This document shows positions 26,174 through 36,420 of a DNA stretch of 54,314 nucleotides, piece after piece. This DNA is from Magnetospirillum sulfuroxidans (GTDB taxonomy: Bacteria; Pseudomonadota; Alphaproteobacteria; Rhodospirillales; Magnetospirillaceae): positions 1-54,314 of the forward strand of contig NZ_JAGTUF010000023.1 in the NCBI RefSeq assembly GCF_018224925.1, in the 5' to 3' direction. A program made the translations under genes and the position numbers. The notes below the pieces were generated by a model. The model saw only the letters and a list, made by a program, of their open reading frames with translations, ran no database searches and was not told the DNA's origin. The stretch's first letter is position 1. Each line of letters begins with the position of its first letter.

Positions 26174-27796
26174 ATGGACATGAAATACACCGTCGCCCTC
26201 GACGTCGAGGATTTCACCGACGACTTCACCCATTGCTTCACCGGCGAATGCCGGGTCAACGTTCTGCCCATCCTGTTCCAGATCAGCCAGGTGATCGCCG
26301 ATTCCCAGGATCTGGGGGCGTCGCTGTCCATCATCTTGACGGTGATGCAGCAACGGCTGAAAATGCAGCGCGGCATGGTCAATCTGTACGACCGGGCGAC
26401 GGAAACCATCTTCATCCACGAAAGCTTCGGCCTGTCCGACGAACAGAAGGGGCGCGGCATCTACGCGCCGGGCGAGGGGATCACCGGCCAAGTGGTGCAA
26501 AGCGGCCAGGCCATTATCGTGCCGCAACTGAGGGACAATCCCAGTTTCCTGAACCGCACCCTGGCCCATGGCGACGGCACCCATCTGAACGCGTCGTTCA
26601 TGTGCGTGCCCATCATTCACGCCAAGAAGGTCATGGGCACCATCAGCGCCGAGCGCGTCTATCTGAACCGCCGGTTGTTGAAACAGGACGTGGAATTGCT
26701 GGCCACCATCGCCTCGATGATTGCCCCGGCGGTGGAATTGTACCTGTTGGAAAACGTCGAGAAGGTTCGGCTGGAAAACGAGAACCGGCGCCTGCAGAAC
26801 GCGCTGAAGGACCGTTTCAAGCCCACCAACATCATCGGCAATTCCAAGTCCATGCAGGGCGCCTACGACCTGATCGGCAAGGTGGCGGCGACCAAGGCCA
26901 CCGTGCTGGTGTTGGGGGAAAGCGGTGTCGGCAAGGAATTGGTGGCCAATGCCATCCATTATAATTCCGCCACCGCCGACGGCCCTTTCATCAAGTTCAA
27001 CTGCGCGGCGCTGCCGGAAACCATCGTCGAAAGCGAATTGTTCGGTCATGAAAAGGGCGCCTTCACCGGCGCCGCCGCCCTGCGCAAGGGTCGTTTCGAG
27101 TTAGCCGATGGCGGCACCATCTTCCTGGACGAGGTGGGCGAGCTGTCGCTGTCCATGCAGGCCAAGCTGCTGCGGGTGTTGCAGGAAAAGACCTTCGAGC
27201 GGGTGGGGGGATCAAGGCCGATCAAGGTCGATCTGCGCATCGTCGCCGCCACCAACCGCGACCTGCTGGACATGGTGGAGAAGGGCACCTTCCGCGAGGA
27301 TTTGTATTACCGTCTGAATGTCTTCCCCATGACCATTCCGCCGCTGCGCGAACGCGGCAGCGACGTCATCTTGTTGGCCGACCATTTCGTCGCCCTTTAT
27401 GCCGCCGAGAACGGCAAGGACGTGCGCCGTATCTCGACTCCGGCCTTGAACATGCTGATGGCCTATCACTGGCCCGGCAACGTGCGCGAGCTGGAAAACG
27501 TCATAGAGCGCTCGGTCATCCTGGCCGAGGACGGAGTGATCCATGGCTACGATCTGCCGCCGTCGCTGCAGACGCCCGAGGAAACCGGCACCAGCTTCGG
27601 CTGCGGCCTGGAAGCCAAGGTCAACGCCGTCGAATACGAAATGATCGTCGAGGCGCTGAAGACCCATCGCGGCAACACCACCGAGGCGGCCCGCGAATTG
27701 GGCCTGACGCGGCGCATCCTGGGCCTGCGCATGGAAAAGCACGGCATCAGCTATAAAAACTTCCGCAAAATCGCACCCATGGGAGCCAATTCATGA
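26174..27796 (+). CDS. vnfA: sigma-54-dependent activator of alternative nitrogenase genes (VnfA/AnfA type)
   Basis: 540 aa. N-terminal residues 1-35 hold a possible metal or Fe-S site, THCFTGECR with Cys21 and Cys26, like that described for AnfA. A GAF domain spans about 40-215; the AAA+ domain about 225-450 has Walker A GESGVGKE, the sigma-54-contact [15 protein letters not shown] and FLDEVGELS; a Fis-type helix-turn-helix ([20 protein letters not shown]) ends the protein. It would open sigma-54 complexes at the -24/-12 promoters here. Divergent from vnfENX and next to the vnf genes, so VnfA is the practical name; the Cys motif is AnfA-like, and it may also control an anf system elsewhere. 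Confidence 0.9.
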   Translation: MDMKYTVALDVEDFTDDFTHCFTGECRVNVLPILFQISQVIADSQDLGASLSIILTVMQQRLKMQRGMVNLYDRATETIFIHESFGLSDEQKGRGIYAPGEGITGQVVQSGQAIIVPQLRDNPSFLNRTLAHGDGTHLNASFMCVPIIHAKKVMGTISAERVYLNRRLLKQDVELLATIASMIAPAVELYLLENVEKVRLENENRRLQNALKDRFKPTNIIGNSKSMQGAYDLIGKVAATKATVLVLGESGVGKELVANAIHYNSATADGPFIKFNCAALPETIVESELFGHEKGAFTGAAALRKGRFELADGGTIFLDEVGELSLSMQAKLLRVLQEKTFERVGGSRPIKVDLRIVAATNRDLLDMVEKGTFREDLYYRLNVFPMTIPPLRERGSDVILLADHFVALYAAENGKDVRRISTPALNMLMAYHWPGNVRELENVIERSVILAEDGVIHGYDLPPSLQTPEETGTSFGCGLEAKVNAVEYEMIVEALKTHRGNTTEAARELGLTRRILGLRMEKHGISYKNFRKIAPMGANS

Positions 27797-28140
27797 CCGC
27801 ACAGACGATGAATCAGCAATACCATCTGATCCTGGCCGACATCGCCATGGCGGCGGCGATCAAGACCCACGATCCCCAATACGTCTTTTATACCGGCAGC
27901 GCCGGCTATGTCGCCGGCTCGATCCGCGATCAATGGCTGGCCGACACCAGCGACCAGCGTCTGGTTATGCGGGTGGTGGCCATGGCCAATGCCGGCGTGG
28001 GATCGCTGCAGGCCATGGAGCCCGAACGTCTGGCCAAGCTGGCCGACCAATACGGCGTGCCGGTGGGCCAGGATCTGGCCGGCATGATCGCCGGCCATTT
28101 CGACGCCAAGCGCGAGGCCTGGCTGAGCTATACCCGTTAA
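27793..28140 (+). CDS. unrecognised 115-aa protein coupled to the activator gene
   Basis: 115 aa, soluble, Ala-rich, with [36 protein letters not shown] and [16 protein letters not shown] do not recognise it. Its ATG overlaps the activator stop (ATGA) and has GGAG upstream, so it is translated with the activator. It might modulate the activator's GAF or Cys site, but this is a guess. Confidence 0.72.
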   Translation: MTAQTMNQQYHLILADIAMAAAIKTHDPQYVFYTGSAGYVAGSIRDQWLADTSDQRLVMRVVAMANAGVGSLQAMEPERLAKLADQYGVPVGQDLAGMIAGHFDAKREAWLSYTR

Positions 28141-28289
28141 CCGACCGCGGAACGGCTATTTGTCGATCGCGGTTCTAAGGGGCGAGTTTTTTGCCCGAGA
28201 TTGCTTCTTGCTCCTGCGGACCTGACCTGAGGTCGTGCAATGCGTCCGGTGAGAAAGAGAATTTTCCGGCAAGAATGCAACCAGAGAGG

Positions 28290-28479
28290 CGGGGGAATAT
28301 TGCTGGTGAAGGCGCCACCATTCATCGAAAACATCGCGTGTCAGTTGAGCGAAATCCGCCAAGCCGGTGTGGCGCGATATCCCAGCCCCACAAAAAAACA
28401 CCACCTTGCCGTCGTCCAAGGCGTCGCGCAATTGAAGGGGAAGGGGAAGGGGAAGGGGAAGGGGGATGGGCGTGTGCAT
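28290..28479 (-). pseudogene. truncated SIR2-domain gene fragment
   Basis: The minus strand encodes LRDALDDGKVVFFCGAGISR followed by HTGLADFAQLTRDVFDEWW, the NAD-binding opening of a SIR2-family protein, as seen in antiphage SIR2 effectors. Similarity stops after about 60 residues and the frame then drifts to a stop at 28156. The N-terminus is a Pro-Leu repeat from the CCCCTT hexamers. Probably the remains of a defence gene. Confidence 0.6.
28434..28465. repeat. hexanucleotide repeat (GGGGAA)5
   Basis: About five copies of GGGGAA in tandem, within the SIR2 relic. Copy changes would add or remove Pro-Leu units without a frame shift. Confidence 0.8.
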
Positions 28480-28819
28480 GATCTGCCGGGTTGAAGGCGA
28501 GAATGCTCGGATTATATGCCGGCAGATCGTCGCCGCAACTGATGGTTAGTGGGCTGCCCCAAAAATCCATCCTTCCAGCCGAACGGTTCCGACCATGGTG
28601 ACCACCAGCGCATTGGCGGCATGATCGTGAACCGGGGAATAGCTTAATACCGCCGGACGGAGCCATCTCCGGCATCCATGCAACGGTATGATGTCGAGGT
28701 TCGGGGCGACGATCTGGAGCGGTTGTAGAAAGCCGCCCCATCCCGGCATTGCCGTATTGCCACCAGCGTTGAGGCCGAAACCGAGCGCCACGGACGGGCT
28801 ATGACAGCCAGGATAAGAG

Positions 28820-28846
28820 TTTGGACTTGCCCTGAAAGAGTGGAGA
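28820..28846. repeat. IS-end-like relic matching the sequence at 54236
   Basis: TTTGGACTTGCCCTGAAAGA and the following GTGGAGAG differ from the IS end at 54236-54263 by two or three bases. No transposase lies beside it; it is probably a solo remnant. Confidence 0.55.
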
Positions 28847-28855
28847 GAGTGCATG

Positions 28856-30472
28856 TTAGGTCTGCCGATGGCGGGCCAGATAAAGCGGTGTGCGTGACTT
28901 TGGTACGCGGCGGATGAAGTTCCAGCGGGCGACGTGATAGCTGGGATCGAAGCCATAGAAATTCAGCTTCATCCGCTCCAATTCCTCGGCTCGATAGGCG
29001 GCAAGGGGCTTGTGGCCTTCGTCGGCCAGTCGGGCCAGTCGCTTGGCCGCCAGTTTGGCCTCGATGTCGGTGGCAACCGCCAGTTTTTCCGCTTCCGCCA
29101 CCACCAGGGCGCGGAATTCCAACGGTGTGCGGCCAAAGGCGCCGTCGATCAGGCCCAGATCCAAGGCTTGCGCGGTGCCCATGGGCAAGCGGGCCTGAAC
29201 CACCTGTTCAGCCTTGGCGGCGCCGCAGCGTCGCGGCAGCAGATAGGTCCAGTATTCGGAACCGTAGAGGTTGCCCATGCCCTTGTAATGGGGGTTCAAG
29301 ATCACCCCGGTCCGGGCCAGCACCATATCGGCGGCCAGGGCCATGAACACGCCGCCGGCGCCGGCATTGCCGGCCATGGCGGCGATGGTCAGGTGTGAAC
29401 CGCAAGTGATGATCGCCTCGCACAGATCGTTCATGGCGTTGATGTTGCGCCAGGATTCATCGGCGGGGCTGGCGGCGGCCTCGATGGTCGACAGATGGAT
29501 GCCGTTGGACCAGAAATCGGGGCCGCCCATCAGGCAGATCACCTTGGTCGGGCGCTGAGTGGCGGCGATAAAGGCATCTTTCAGGCGGGTGCACTGATCG
29601 GTGCTCATAGCGCCGTTATGAAAGGGAAAATGCAGATAGCCGATGGCGTGCTTTTCATCGTACCAGATATCGTGATGGCCGGGCGCGACCGGCAAGGCGG
29701 CTGCCTCGGGCAGCACATCGGTCGCGGGCAGTTTCAGGCTGCCTTTGGCGGCGGTGCGCATCCGTCCGATCCAGACGGCGCCATCGCAGGTGGCGCGCGC
29801 CACCATGCCGTCACGCTGGGCCAGCCAGTGACCGGGGGGGCCGGTCAAGCCGTCGGCGGGGTGACCGTCGAACAGGTAATAATCGCCATCGCGGACACCA
29901 GGTGCGCCATCCGAGGCGCGCAGCTTGCGTAAGATCGTGGCGGTGTCGTCGGCGTTCCAGTCGATGGCGCGGGCGCTTTGGGGCATGGCGGGCCGCCAGA
30001 GGGGGGCGGCGGGACGTTGCGGCTGAGGCCGGTTCAAGGCTTCCATCACCGCTTCCACCGCCGCTTCGGTCACTTCGTTGCGGTACAGGCTGGATTTGGT
30101 CGCGGCGCGCAGGGGGAAGGTCCGGCTGGCCCAGACCGGGCCGGCATCCATTTCCGCTTCGGCTTGCAAAACGGTGACGCCCCAGCTTTCCGCCCGGTTC
30201 AGGATCGCCCAGTCCAAGGCGGCGGGACCGCGATCGCCCACCGGGCCGGGATGGATGACCAAGCAGGTGTGCTGTTGCCACACCGCCGGGGGGATGGCGC
30301 GTTTCAGGAAGGGGGCGATGATCAGATCGGGCTTGGCCTGGGCCACCGCCTCAAGGGTCACCGCGTCATTGACGTCCAATTCCAGGCTGATCTCGTGGCC
30401 AGCCTGCTCGAGCTCCACCCACAGCCGTTGGGTCAGGGAATTGAACGAATGGGCCAGCAACAAGATGCGCAT
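28856..30472 (-). CDS. hypX: HypX, hydrogenase CO-ligand synthesis protein
   Basis: 538 aa. Residues about 1-190 are a formyl-THF-binding hydrolase/transferase domain (VIHPGPVGDRGPAALDWAI); about 265-500 a crotonase-like domain (GGPDFWSNGIHLSTIEAA, NAGAGGVFMALAADMVLAR). HypX makes the CO ligand of the [NiFe] site from formyl-tetrahydrofolate, mainly under aerobic conditions. Start at 30472 overlaps the hypE stop. Last gene of the hydrogenase operon. Confidence 0.95.
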   Translation of the reverse strand: MRILLLAHSFNSLTQRLWVELEQAGHEISLELDVNDAVTLEAVAQAKPDLIIAPFLKRAIPPAVWQQHTCLVIHPGPVGDRGPAALDWAILNRAESWGVTVLQAEAEMDAGPVWASRTFPLRAATKSSLYRNEVTEAAVEAVMEALNRPQPQRPAAPLWRPAMPQSARAIDWNADDTATILRKLRASDGAPGVRDGDYYLFDGHPADGLTGPPGHWLAQRDGMVARATCDGAVWIGRMRTAAKGSLKLPATDVLPEAAALPVAPGHHDIWYDEKHAIGYLHFPFHNGAMSTDQCTRLKDAFIAATQRPTKVICLMGGPDFWSNGIHLSTIEAAASPADESWRNINAMNDLCEAIITCGSHLTIAAMAGNAGAGGVFMALAADMVLARTGVILNPHYKGMGNLYGSEYWTYLLPRRCGAAKAEQVVQARLPMGTAQALDLGLIDGAFGRTPLEFRALVVAEAEKLAVATDIEAKLAAKRLARLADEGHKPLAAYRAEELERMKLNFYGFDPSYHVARWNFIRRVPKSRTPLYLARHRQT

Positions 30473-31521
30473 CAGCAGATCCTTGGCAATTGTTCGCCGG
30501 CCAGCCAGTCGACGATGCGGGTGCCGCCCATGGCGGTTTTCATGCGGACGAAATGATGCGGGTCGGCGTCGCATTGGCCGATGATGGCGGCGTCGCCTCC
30601 CAGCGGATGGGCGCGCATGGCGGCCAGCACCGTTTCGGCATCTTCCGGCGGGCAGATGCAGATCAGTTTGCCTTCGTTGGCCACATAAAGCGGGTCCAGG
30701 CCCAACAATTCGCAGGCCCCCAGCACTTGCGGCTTGAGCGGGACCGCCGTTTCGCTGATGACCATGCCCACCGCCGATTGGCTGGCGATTTCGTTCAAGG
30801 TGGCGGCAAGGCCGCCCCGGGTCGGGTCGCGCAGCACCCGAATGCCCGGCGCGGCGGCGATCATGGCGGCGACCAGGGTATGCAGCGCGGCGGAATCCGA
30901 CAAAATCGCGGTCTCGAAGCCCAGGGATTCGCGTTGGCTCATGACCGCGATTCCGTGATCGCCCATGCTTCCCGACACCAAGATGACGTCGTCGGGACGG
31001 GCCTTGTCGCCGGAAATGTCGATGCCCGCCGGCACCATGCCGATGCCGGCGGTGGTGATGAAGACGCCGTCGCCCTTGCCCTTTTCCACCACCTTGGTGT
31101 CCCCGGTCATCACCGGCACGCCGGCGGCTTTCGCCGCGGCGGCCATGGAGGTGACGATGCGGGCCAGATCGGCCAGGGGGAAGCCTTCCTCGATGATGAA
31201 GCCCGCCGACAGACCGATGGGAACGGCGCCGGCCATGGCGACGTCATTGATGGTGCCATGCACCGACAAGCTGCCGATGTCGCCGCCGGGAAAGAACAAC
31301 GGCGAAATGACATAGCCGTCGGTGCTCATCACCATGCGCCCGCCTGGCACGCTAAAGGCGCCTTGGTCGTTGCCCTGGGACAGAATTTCGTTGTCAAAGG
31401 CGGCGACGAATAATTCTTCCACCAACTGGGCCATGGCGCGGCCGCCGCCGCCATGGGTCAGATCGACGCGGCCGCTATTGAGATCCAGCGGGCGGGGGTG
31501 GGATCGGCGGGGCAAGGTCAT
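30472..31521 (-). CDS. hypE: HypE, carbamoyl dehydratase of CN ligand synthesis
   Basis: 349 aa of the PurM-like family with HGGGGRAMAQLVEELF, STDGYVISPLFFPGGDIGSL and the C-terminal PRIC, whose Cys carries the thiocarbamate/thiocyanate. HypF carbamoylates this Cys and HypE dehydrates it to cyanide for the active-site iron. Overlaps hypD by four bases. Confidence 0.97.
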   Translation of the reverse strand: MTLPRRSHPRPLDLNSGRVDLTHGGGGRAMAQLVEELFVAAFDNEILSQGNDQGAFSVPGGRMVMSTDGYVISPLFFPGGDIGSLSVHGTINDVAMAGAVPIGLSAGFIIEEGFPLADLARIVTSMAAAAKAAGVPVMTGDTKVVEKGKGDGVFITTAGIGMVPAGIDISGDKARPDDVILVSGSMGDHGIAVMSQRESLGFETAILSDSAALHTLVAAMIAAAPGIRVLRDPTRGGLAATLNEIASQSAVGMVISETAVPLKPQVLGACELLGLDPLYVANEGKLICICPPEDAETVLAAMRAHPLGGDAAIIGQCDADPHHFVRMKTAMGGTRIVDWLAGEQLPRIC

Positions 31522-32657
31522 GCGGTGGGGGCTTTCGTGTCGCGGAAACGGCCATAGGTCCAGTGGGCGGCGCAGGCGCCCTCGGCCGACACCATACACG
31601 AACCCATGGGGTTCTCCGGGGTGCAGATGGTGCCGAACAATTTGCAGTCGATGGGTTTTTTGACGCCCCTGAGGATGGCGCCGCATTCACACGCCTTGTT
31701 GTCGGCGACGCTGTCTTGCGGCACGTCCCAATGACGTTCGGCGTCGAAGGCGGCATAGGCGTGCTTGATGCGCAGGGCCGAATAGGGCACCAGCCCCAGG
31801 CCGCGCCATTCAAAGGCCTTGCGCAATTCGAACATGTCGGCGACCAGGGATTTGGCCTTGGCGTTGCCGTCGCGGGTCACCGCGCGGGAAAACTCGTTTT
31901 CCACCGCGAAACGGCCGTCATTGATCTGGCGCACCAGCATGCGCACCGCTTGCAGCACGTCCAGCGGCTCGAAGCCGGCGATGACCACCGGGCGCTGATA
32001 TTCCTCGGCGAAATATTCGTATGGCTGCGAGCCGATGATGGTGGAAACATGGGCCGGGCCGATGAAACCATCCAGCTTGACCGTGCCCAATTCGCGCACT
32101 TCCGGGCTGTCGAGGATTTGGGCGATGGCCGACGGCGTCAGCACGTGATTGCAAAAGACGAAGAAATTGGTCAGTCCCAGCGCCTGGGCCTGCTTGATCG
32201 CCACCGCGGTGGGGGGAGTGGTGGTTTCAAAGCCGATGGCGAAGAACACCACGCGGCGGGCCGGGTTGGCCTGGGCCAGCTTGACCGCGTCCAGCGTCGA
32301 ATAGACCATGCGGATGTCGCGACCCTCGGCCTTGGCTTTCAGCAGGGACAGGCGCTTGGAACCGGGCACCCGCAGCATGTCGCCATAGGTGCACAAGATG
32401 ACGTCGGCTTGGCCGGCCAGCCAGATGGCGGCGTCGATGCGGCCCACCGGCAACACGCAGACCGGGCAGCCCGGCCCGTGCACCATGTGGACATTGGCGG
32501 GCAAGATGTCTTCCAGGCCATAGCGGGAAATGGCGTGGGTGTGGCCGCCGCAGAATTCCATCAGGTGATAGGTGCGGGCGGAATCGGCCTCTTGTCCGAT
32601 GGAGGCGGCCAGTTGCCGGGCCAGTTCGCCGTCGCGATATTCATCGATGTATTTCAT
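31518..32657 (-). CDS. hypD: HypD, Fe-S scaffold for Fe(CN)2CO assembly
   Basis: 379 aa with family signatures MEFCGGHTHAI, VHGPGCPVCVLP, the GFETTTPPTA segment and C-terminal Cys residues (NKACECGAILRG, CKLFGTICTPENPMGSC). It carries a [4Fe-4S] cluster and with HypC builds the iron centre. ATGA overlap with hypC. Confidence 0.97.
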   Translation of the reverse strand: MKYIDEYRDGELARQLAASIGQEADSARTYHLMEFCGGHTHAISRYGLEDILPANVHMVHGPGCPVCVLPVGRIDAAIWLAGQADVILCTYGDMLRVPGSKRLSLLKAKAEGRDIRMVYSTLDAVKLAQANPARRVVFFAIGFETTTPPTAVAIKQAQALGLTNFFVFCNHVLTPSAIAQILDSPEVRELGTVKLDGFIGPAHVSTIIGSQPYEYFAEEYQRPVVIAGFEPLDVLQAVRMLVRQINDGRFAVENEFSRAVTRDGNAKAKSLVADMFELRKAFEWRGLGLVPYSALRIKHAYAAFDAERHWDVPQDSVADNKACECGAILRGVKKPIDCKLFGTICTPENPMGSCMVSAEGACAAHWTYGRFRDTKAPTA

Positions 32658-32884
32658 GCCGAGGCGCCCATCGCCGCCATTTCGGCGAACAAGGCCAGGG
32701 TCTTTTCCGCTTCGGCCGGATCGACCTTGGTCAGGGCATAGCCGACATGGACAATGACGTAATCGCCCACCGCCACATCTTCCACCAGGGACAGGGAAAT
32801 GGCCTTGGTGACGCCGCCCAGGTCAACCTTGGCCTGATCGTCGTCGAGCAATTCAACCACGCGGGACGGCAGGGCAAGACACAT
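32654..32884 (-). CDS. hypC: HypC, hydrogenase maturation chaperone
   Basis: 76 aa. Begins MCLALPSRV; Cys2 is the iron-carrying residue of the family. Barrel strand VAVGDYVIVHVGYALTKVD matches. It brings the Fe(CN)2CO unit to the large subunit and partners HypD. A relative (HupF) is encoded at 36420-36653. Confidence 0.95.
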   Translation of the reverse strand: MCLALPSRVVELLDDDQAKVDLGGVTKAISLSLVEDVAVGDYVIVHVGYALTKVDPAEAEKTLALFAEMAAMGASA

Positions 32885-32886
32885 GG

Positions 32887-33966
32887 CTAAACCTCCGTGT
32901 GGGCGGCGATCCACGCCTGGCCCAAGGACAAGCCGGGATCGCCCGGCGAAACCGTGAGGGCGGTCAAGGCGGTCAGGCCGCGTCGCGACAATTCGACCTT
33001 GAGGCCCTGGGTCAGCACTTTATTGAAGAAACAGCCGCCACCCAAGGCAATGATCGGGCAGCCGGTGGTTTCCGCCGCCTGCGCCACCCATGCCGCCATG
33101 CCGCGGATCAAGGTGCCGTGGAACAGATTGGCGCCTTCGCTTTGGTCGGAATGGTCGGCCAGATGGGCCAGCAGGGGGGAAAAATCCAACCGCCCTTGAT
33201 CAAGCCGCCAGCCCGTGGCCAGGGGTCTGGGGACGGTGACCAGGGCTTCCAGCGCCATGGGAGCCTGGCCTTCGAAGGCGGCGCGGGGATAAAGGTTCAA
33301 CAGGCCGCAGGCGGCGTCGAACAAGCGCCCGGCGGACGAGGTTTCGGGACTGTTCAACCCTTTGTCCAAGATGGTTGACAGCATCGCCGCCGGCTTGAAA
33401 TGCGGCCAGCGCCCGGCGATCTCGCTTCCCCGCCCCAGCTTATGCAGGGCGCTGGCGGCCATGCGCCAAGGCTCGCGCGCGGCGACGTCGCCGCCGGGCT
33501 GACGCAGAGGGGCGAGATGGCCGAGGCGGCGGTAGGATGGACCTTCGCAATACAGCAATTCGCCGCCCCAGGCCTGATTGGCGGGGCCAAGGCCAAAACC
33601 GTCAAGCGACAAGCCGATCACCGGCCCGTCATGCCCATTTTCCACGGCGATGGCGGCGGCGTGGGCATGGTGGTGCTGCACCGGCACTTGCGGCAGGTCC
33701 AGGCTTTGGCCGAAGCGGGTGGAATGGAAATCGGGGTGCAGATCATGGGCGACGCGGGTGGGCGTCACCGCCAACTCGGCCACCAGGGTCTTGACCGACG
33801 CTTCGAAACCGGCGATGGCTTCGGGGGCGCCAAGATCGCCATGGATGACGGACAGGTAAGCGCGGTCGCCCTTGGTGACGCAGATGGTGTTCTTCAAAAA
33901 CGCTCCCAGCGCCAGGGTGCAGGGCACCGCGTGGGGCAGGGCGATTGCGTGGGCGATGGCGGTCAT
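32887..33966 (-). CDS. hypF: HypF, short form with the carbamoyltransferase (Kae1-like) domain only
   Basis: 359 aa against about 750 for full-length HypF. It starts at PCTLALGAFLKNTICVTKG and includes the HHHAHAAAIAVENG and ALGGGCFFNKVL metal/nucleotide motifs of the C-terminal domain. The acylphosphatase, zinc-finger and YrdC domains are absent, and only 40 bp separate it from hypB, so they are not encoded next to it. A short HypF1 is known from Ralstonia. Either this short form suffices or another hypF exists. ATG at 33966 preferred to the GTG at 33972. Confidence 0.92.
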   Translation of the reverse strand: MTAIAHAIALPHAVPCTLALGAFLKNTICVTKGDRAYLSVIHGDLGAPEAIAGFEASVKTLVAELAVTPTRVAHDLHPDFHSTRFGQSLDLPQVPVQHHHAHAAAIAVENGHDGPVIGLSLDGFGLGPANQAWGGELLYCEGPSYRRLGHLAPLRQPGGDVAAREPWRMAASALHKLGRGSEIAGRWPHFKPAAMLSTILDKGLNSPETSSAGRLFDAACGLLNLYPRAAFEGQAPMALEALVTVPRPLATGWRLDQGRLDFSPLLAHLADHSDQSEGANLFHGTLIRGMAAWVAQAAETTGCPIIALGGGCFFNKVLTQGLKVELSRRGLTALTALTVSPGDPGLSLGQAWIAAHTEV

Positions 33967-34006
33967 GGCCACGCCTGAAGAAAATCACCCTCGGAAAGAC
34001 AGACCC

Positions 34007-34926
<920 letters not shown>

Positions 34927-34927
<1 letters not shown>

Positions 34928-35271
34928 CACTCCACCTCCAGTTCCTTGATCCGCATGTCGCCGCCACCGGTGACCTGCAAGCCCCAACCGCCGCAGATGG
35001 GACAGGCTTCGCCCCGACGGGGCAAGGTCACCGTGCGGGCGCAATCCAGGCAATAAGCTTGACCGGGGATTGTGACGATTTCCAGGACCGCGTCAGCGGC
35101 CACGGCCGATCCCTTGGCAATGGCGGAAAAACAAAACAGCATGGATTCGGGGTCGACCTGGGATAATTCGCCGATTTCCAGCCACACCGTCTTGACCTTG
35201 GTGAAGCCGTGGGTGGCCGCCTGTTCTTCCAAAATACGCACCACGCCTTCGGTCAGGGACATTTCGTGCAT
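34927..35271 (-). CDS. hypA: HypA, nickel metallochaperone
   Basis: 114 aa. MHEMSLTEG start with His2 as nickel ligand; zinc site C-x2-C (YCLDC) and C-x2-C (ACPICGG). Works with HypB in nickel insertion. The stop shares a base with the hypB start. Confidence 0.97.
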
Positions 35272-35274
35272 GAC

Positions 35275-36420
35275 TTACTCCTGGCTGATGGTGCAGGCGA
35301 CGCAGGGGTCAAGGGCGTGGATCAGCAAACGCGCCCGCTGTTCCAAATCCGCACCGGCCGGCGCCCCGGTCAGCGCCCGGACCAGCGGGCCTTCGGGGTG
35401 AAAGTTCCATTCGGTCGGCGCCAAAATCTGATATTGGCTGATCTTGCCATTCTTCAACACCACCCGATGGGCCAGCAGGCCGCGCGCCGCCTCGGTCAGG
35501 GCCAGTCCCTCGCCATCCAATCCAGGCAGGTCGTTGGCTGGTTCATCGTGCAGATCATGCACAAGTTGATCCATTTCCCGCAAGGATTCAGCCAAGACCA
35601 CCAACCGCGCCGCCAAGCGGGGCAAGAGTCCGGGGCCGAAGCGTTCGATCAGGTCGGCGATCAGCGGGTGCCAGTACCAATGGGCCAGCGGACCGGTTTC
35701 GAAGACCCGGCCGGCGCAATCGGGGCGGGCCAGATAATGGCCCTCGCGGTCGGTGGAAAGCCGCACCGCCAGATCGGGGGGCCCCAGTTCCGGCATGGGC
35801 AGGAATTGCGCCGCCCCCAATCCGGCCCAGCCCTGGGCGAGAATGGATGCCGGCAATTGGCTGGGGTTGCCGTCCAGCCAGGCCTGAAAGGCGATGGGCA
35901 AGACCAGTTCGTCGATGTCGTGGCCCAATAAATCGATCAGCGCCTTGCGCGCCTGGGCCAGACAATCGGTGATTTTCCGCCGATCGGGACTCAACCTGCC
36001 GCCGCCCAGGTGCAGCCAGTCGCCGTGCGGATAAAGCGCGTTGCGCAATCCGGCCAGGGCATGGCGCAGGCGTTTGGCATGGTCAAGTTGGGGGGGGGTG
36101 CCGGCCAGGGCCGGCCAATCGCGGGCGATGGTCAGGCCATGTTCGGCCACGGTCTCGCCCAGCACCAACAGCGCCCGCGCGGCCTTTTGTCCTGGACTGG
36201 CGGCCAGGGCGGCGGCTTTTTCCAGGGCGGCGATGCCGGTCAAGGCCTGGGCGGTGCCGCACAGGGAAAATACCGCCGGCAGCAGATGCAAGACTTCCGA
36301 GGCGGCGCGGTTGGCGAACAAGCGCGCCGCCCGCACCATGCGGGTGGAACGGATCTGGACGGCTTCGACCGTGTCGGCGCGGACGCGCAGGGAAACGTTC
36401 AAGCTGGTTTCTGGAAACAT
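35275..36420 (-). CDS. hupK: HupK-type hydrogenase assembly protein
   Basis: 381 aa. It looks like a degenerate large subunit: it ends ALDPCVACTISQE, copying the DPCxAC end of the real subunit, and has NGKISQYQILAPTEWNFHPEG as in HybC. The N-terminal CxxC of the active site is missing. HupK/HoxV proteins are thought to be scaffolds that receive the Fe unit before the true large subunit. Sits between hupF and hypA. Confidence 0.92.
   Translation of the reverse strand: MFPETSLNVSLRVRADTVEAVQIRSTRMVRAARLFANRAASEVLHLLPAVFSLCGTAQALTGIAALEKAAALAASPGQKAARALLVLGETVAEHGLTIARDWPALAGTPPQLDHAKRLRHALAGLRNALYPHGDWLHLGGGRLSPDRRKITDCLAQARKALIDLLGHDIDELVLPIAFQAWLDGNPSQLPASILAQGWAGLGAAQFLPMPELGPPDLAVRLSTDREGHYLARPDCAGRVFETGPLAHWYWHPLIADLIERFGPGLLPRLAARLVVLAESLREMDQLVHDLHDEPANDLPGLDGEGLALTEAARGLLAHRVVLKNGKISQYQILAPTEWNFHPEGPLVRALTGAPAGADLEQRARLLIHALDPCVACTISQE

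Larger units (their letters stand above)
28141..28855. other. gene-poor scar between the vnf and hydrogenase regions
   Basis: 715 bp without an intact gene. It contains a SIR2-domain relic (minus strand, 28290-28479), a hexanucleotide GGGGAA repeat (about 28434-28465) and, at 28820-28846, a sequence nearly identical to the IS end at 54236-54263. The block 28490-28815 shows no recognisable protein in any frame. Confidence 0.7.

Noticed and set aside
28490-28815. Protein-coding gene in the scar region
   Set aside because: No frame gives a recognisable protein, ribosome site or consistent codon use.
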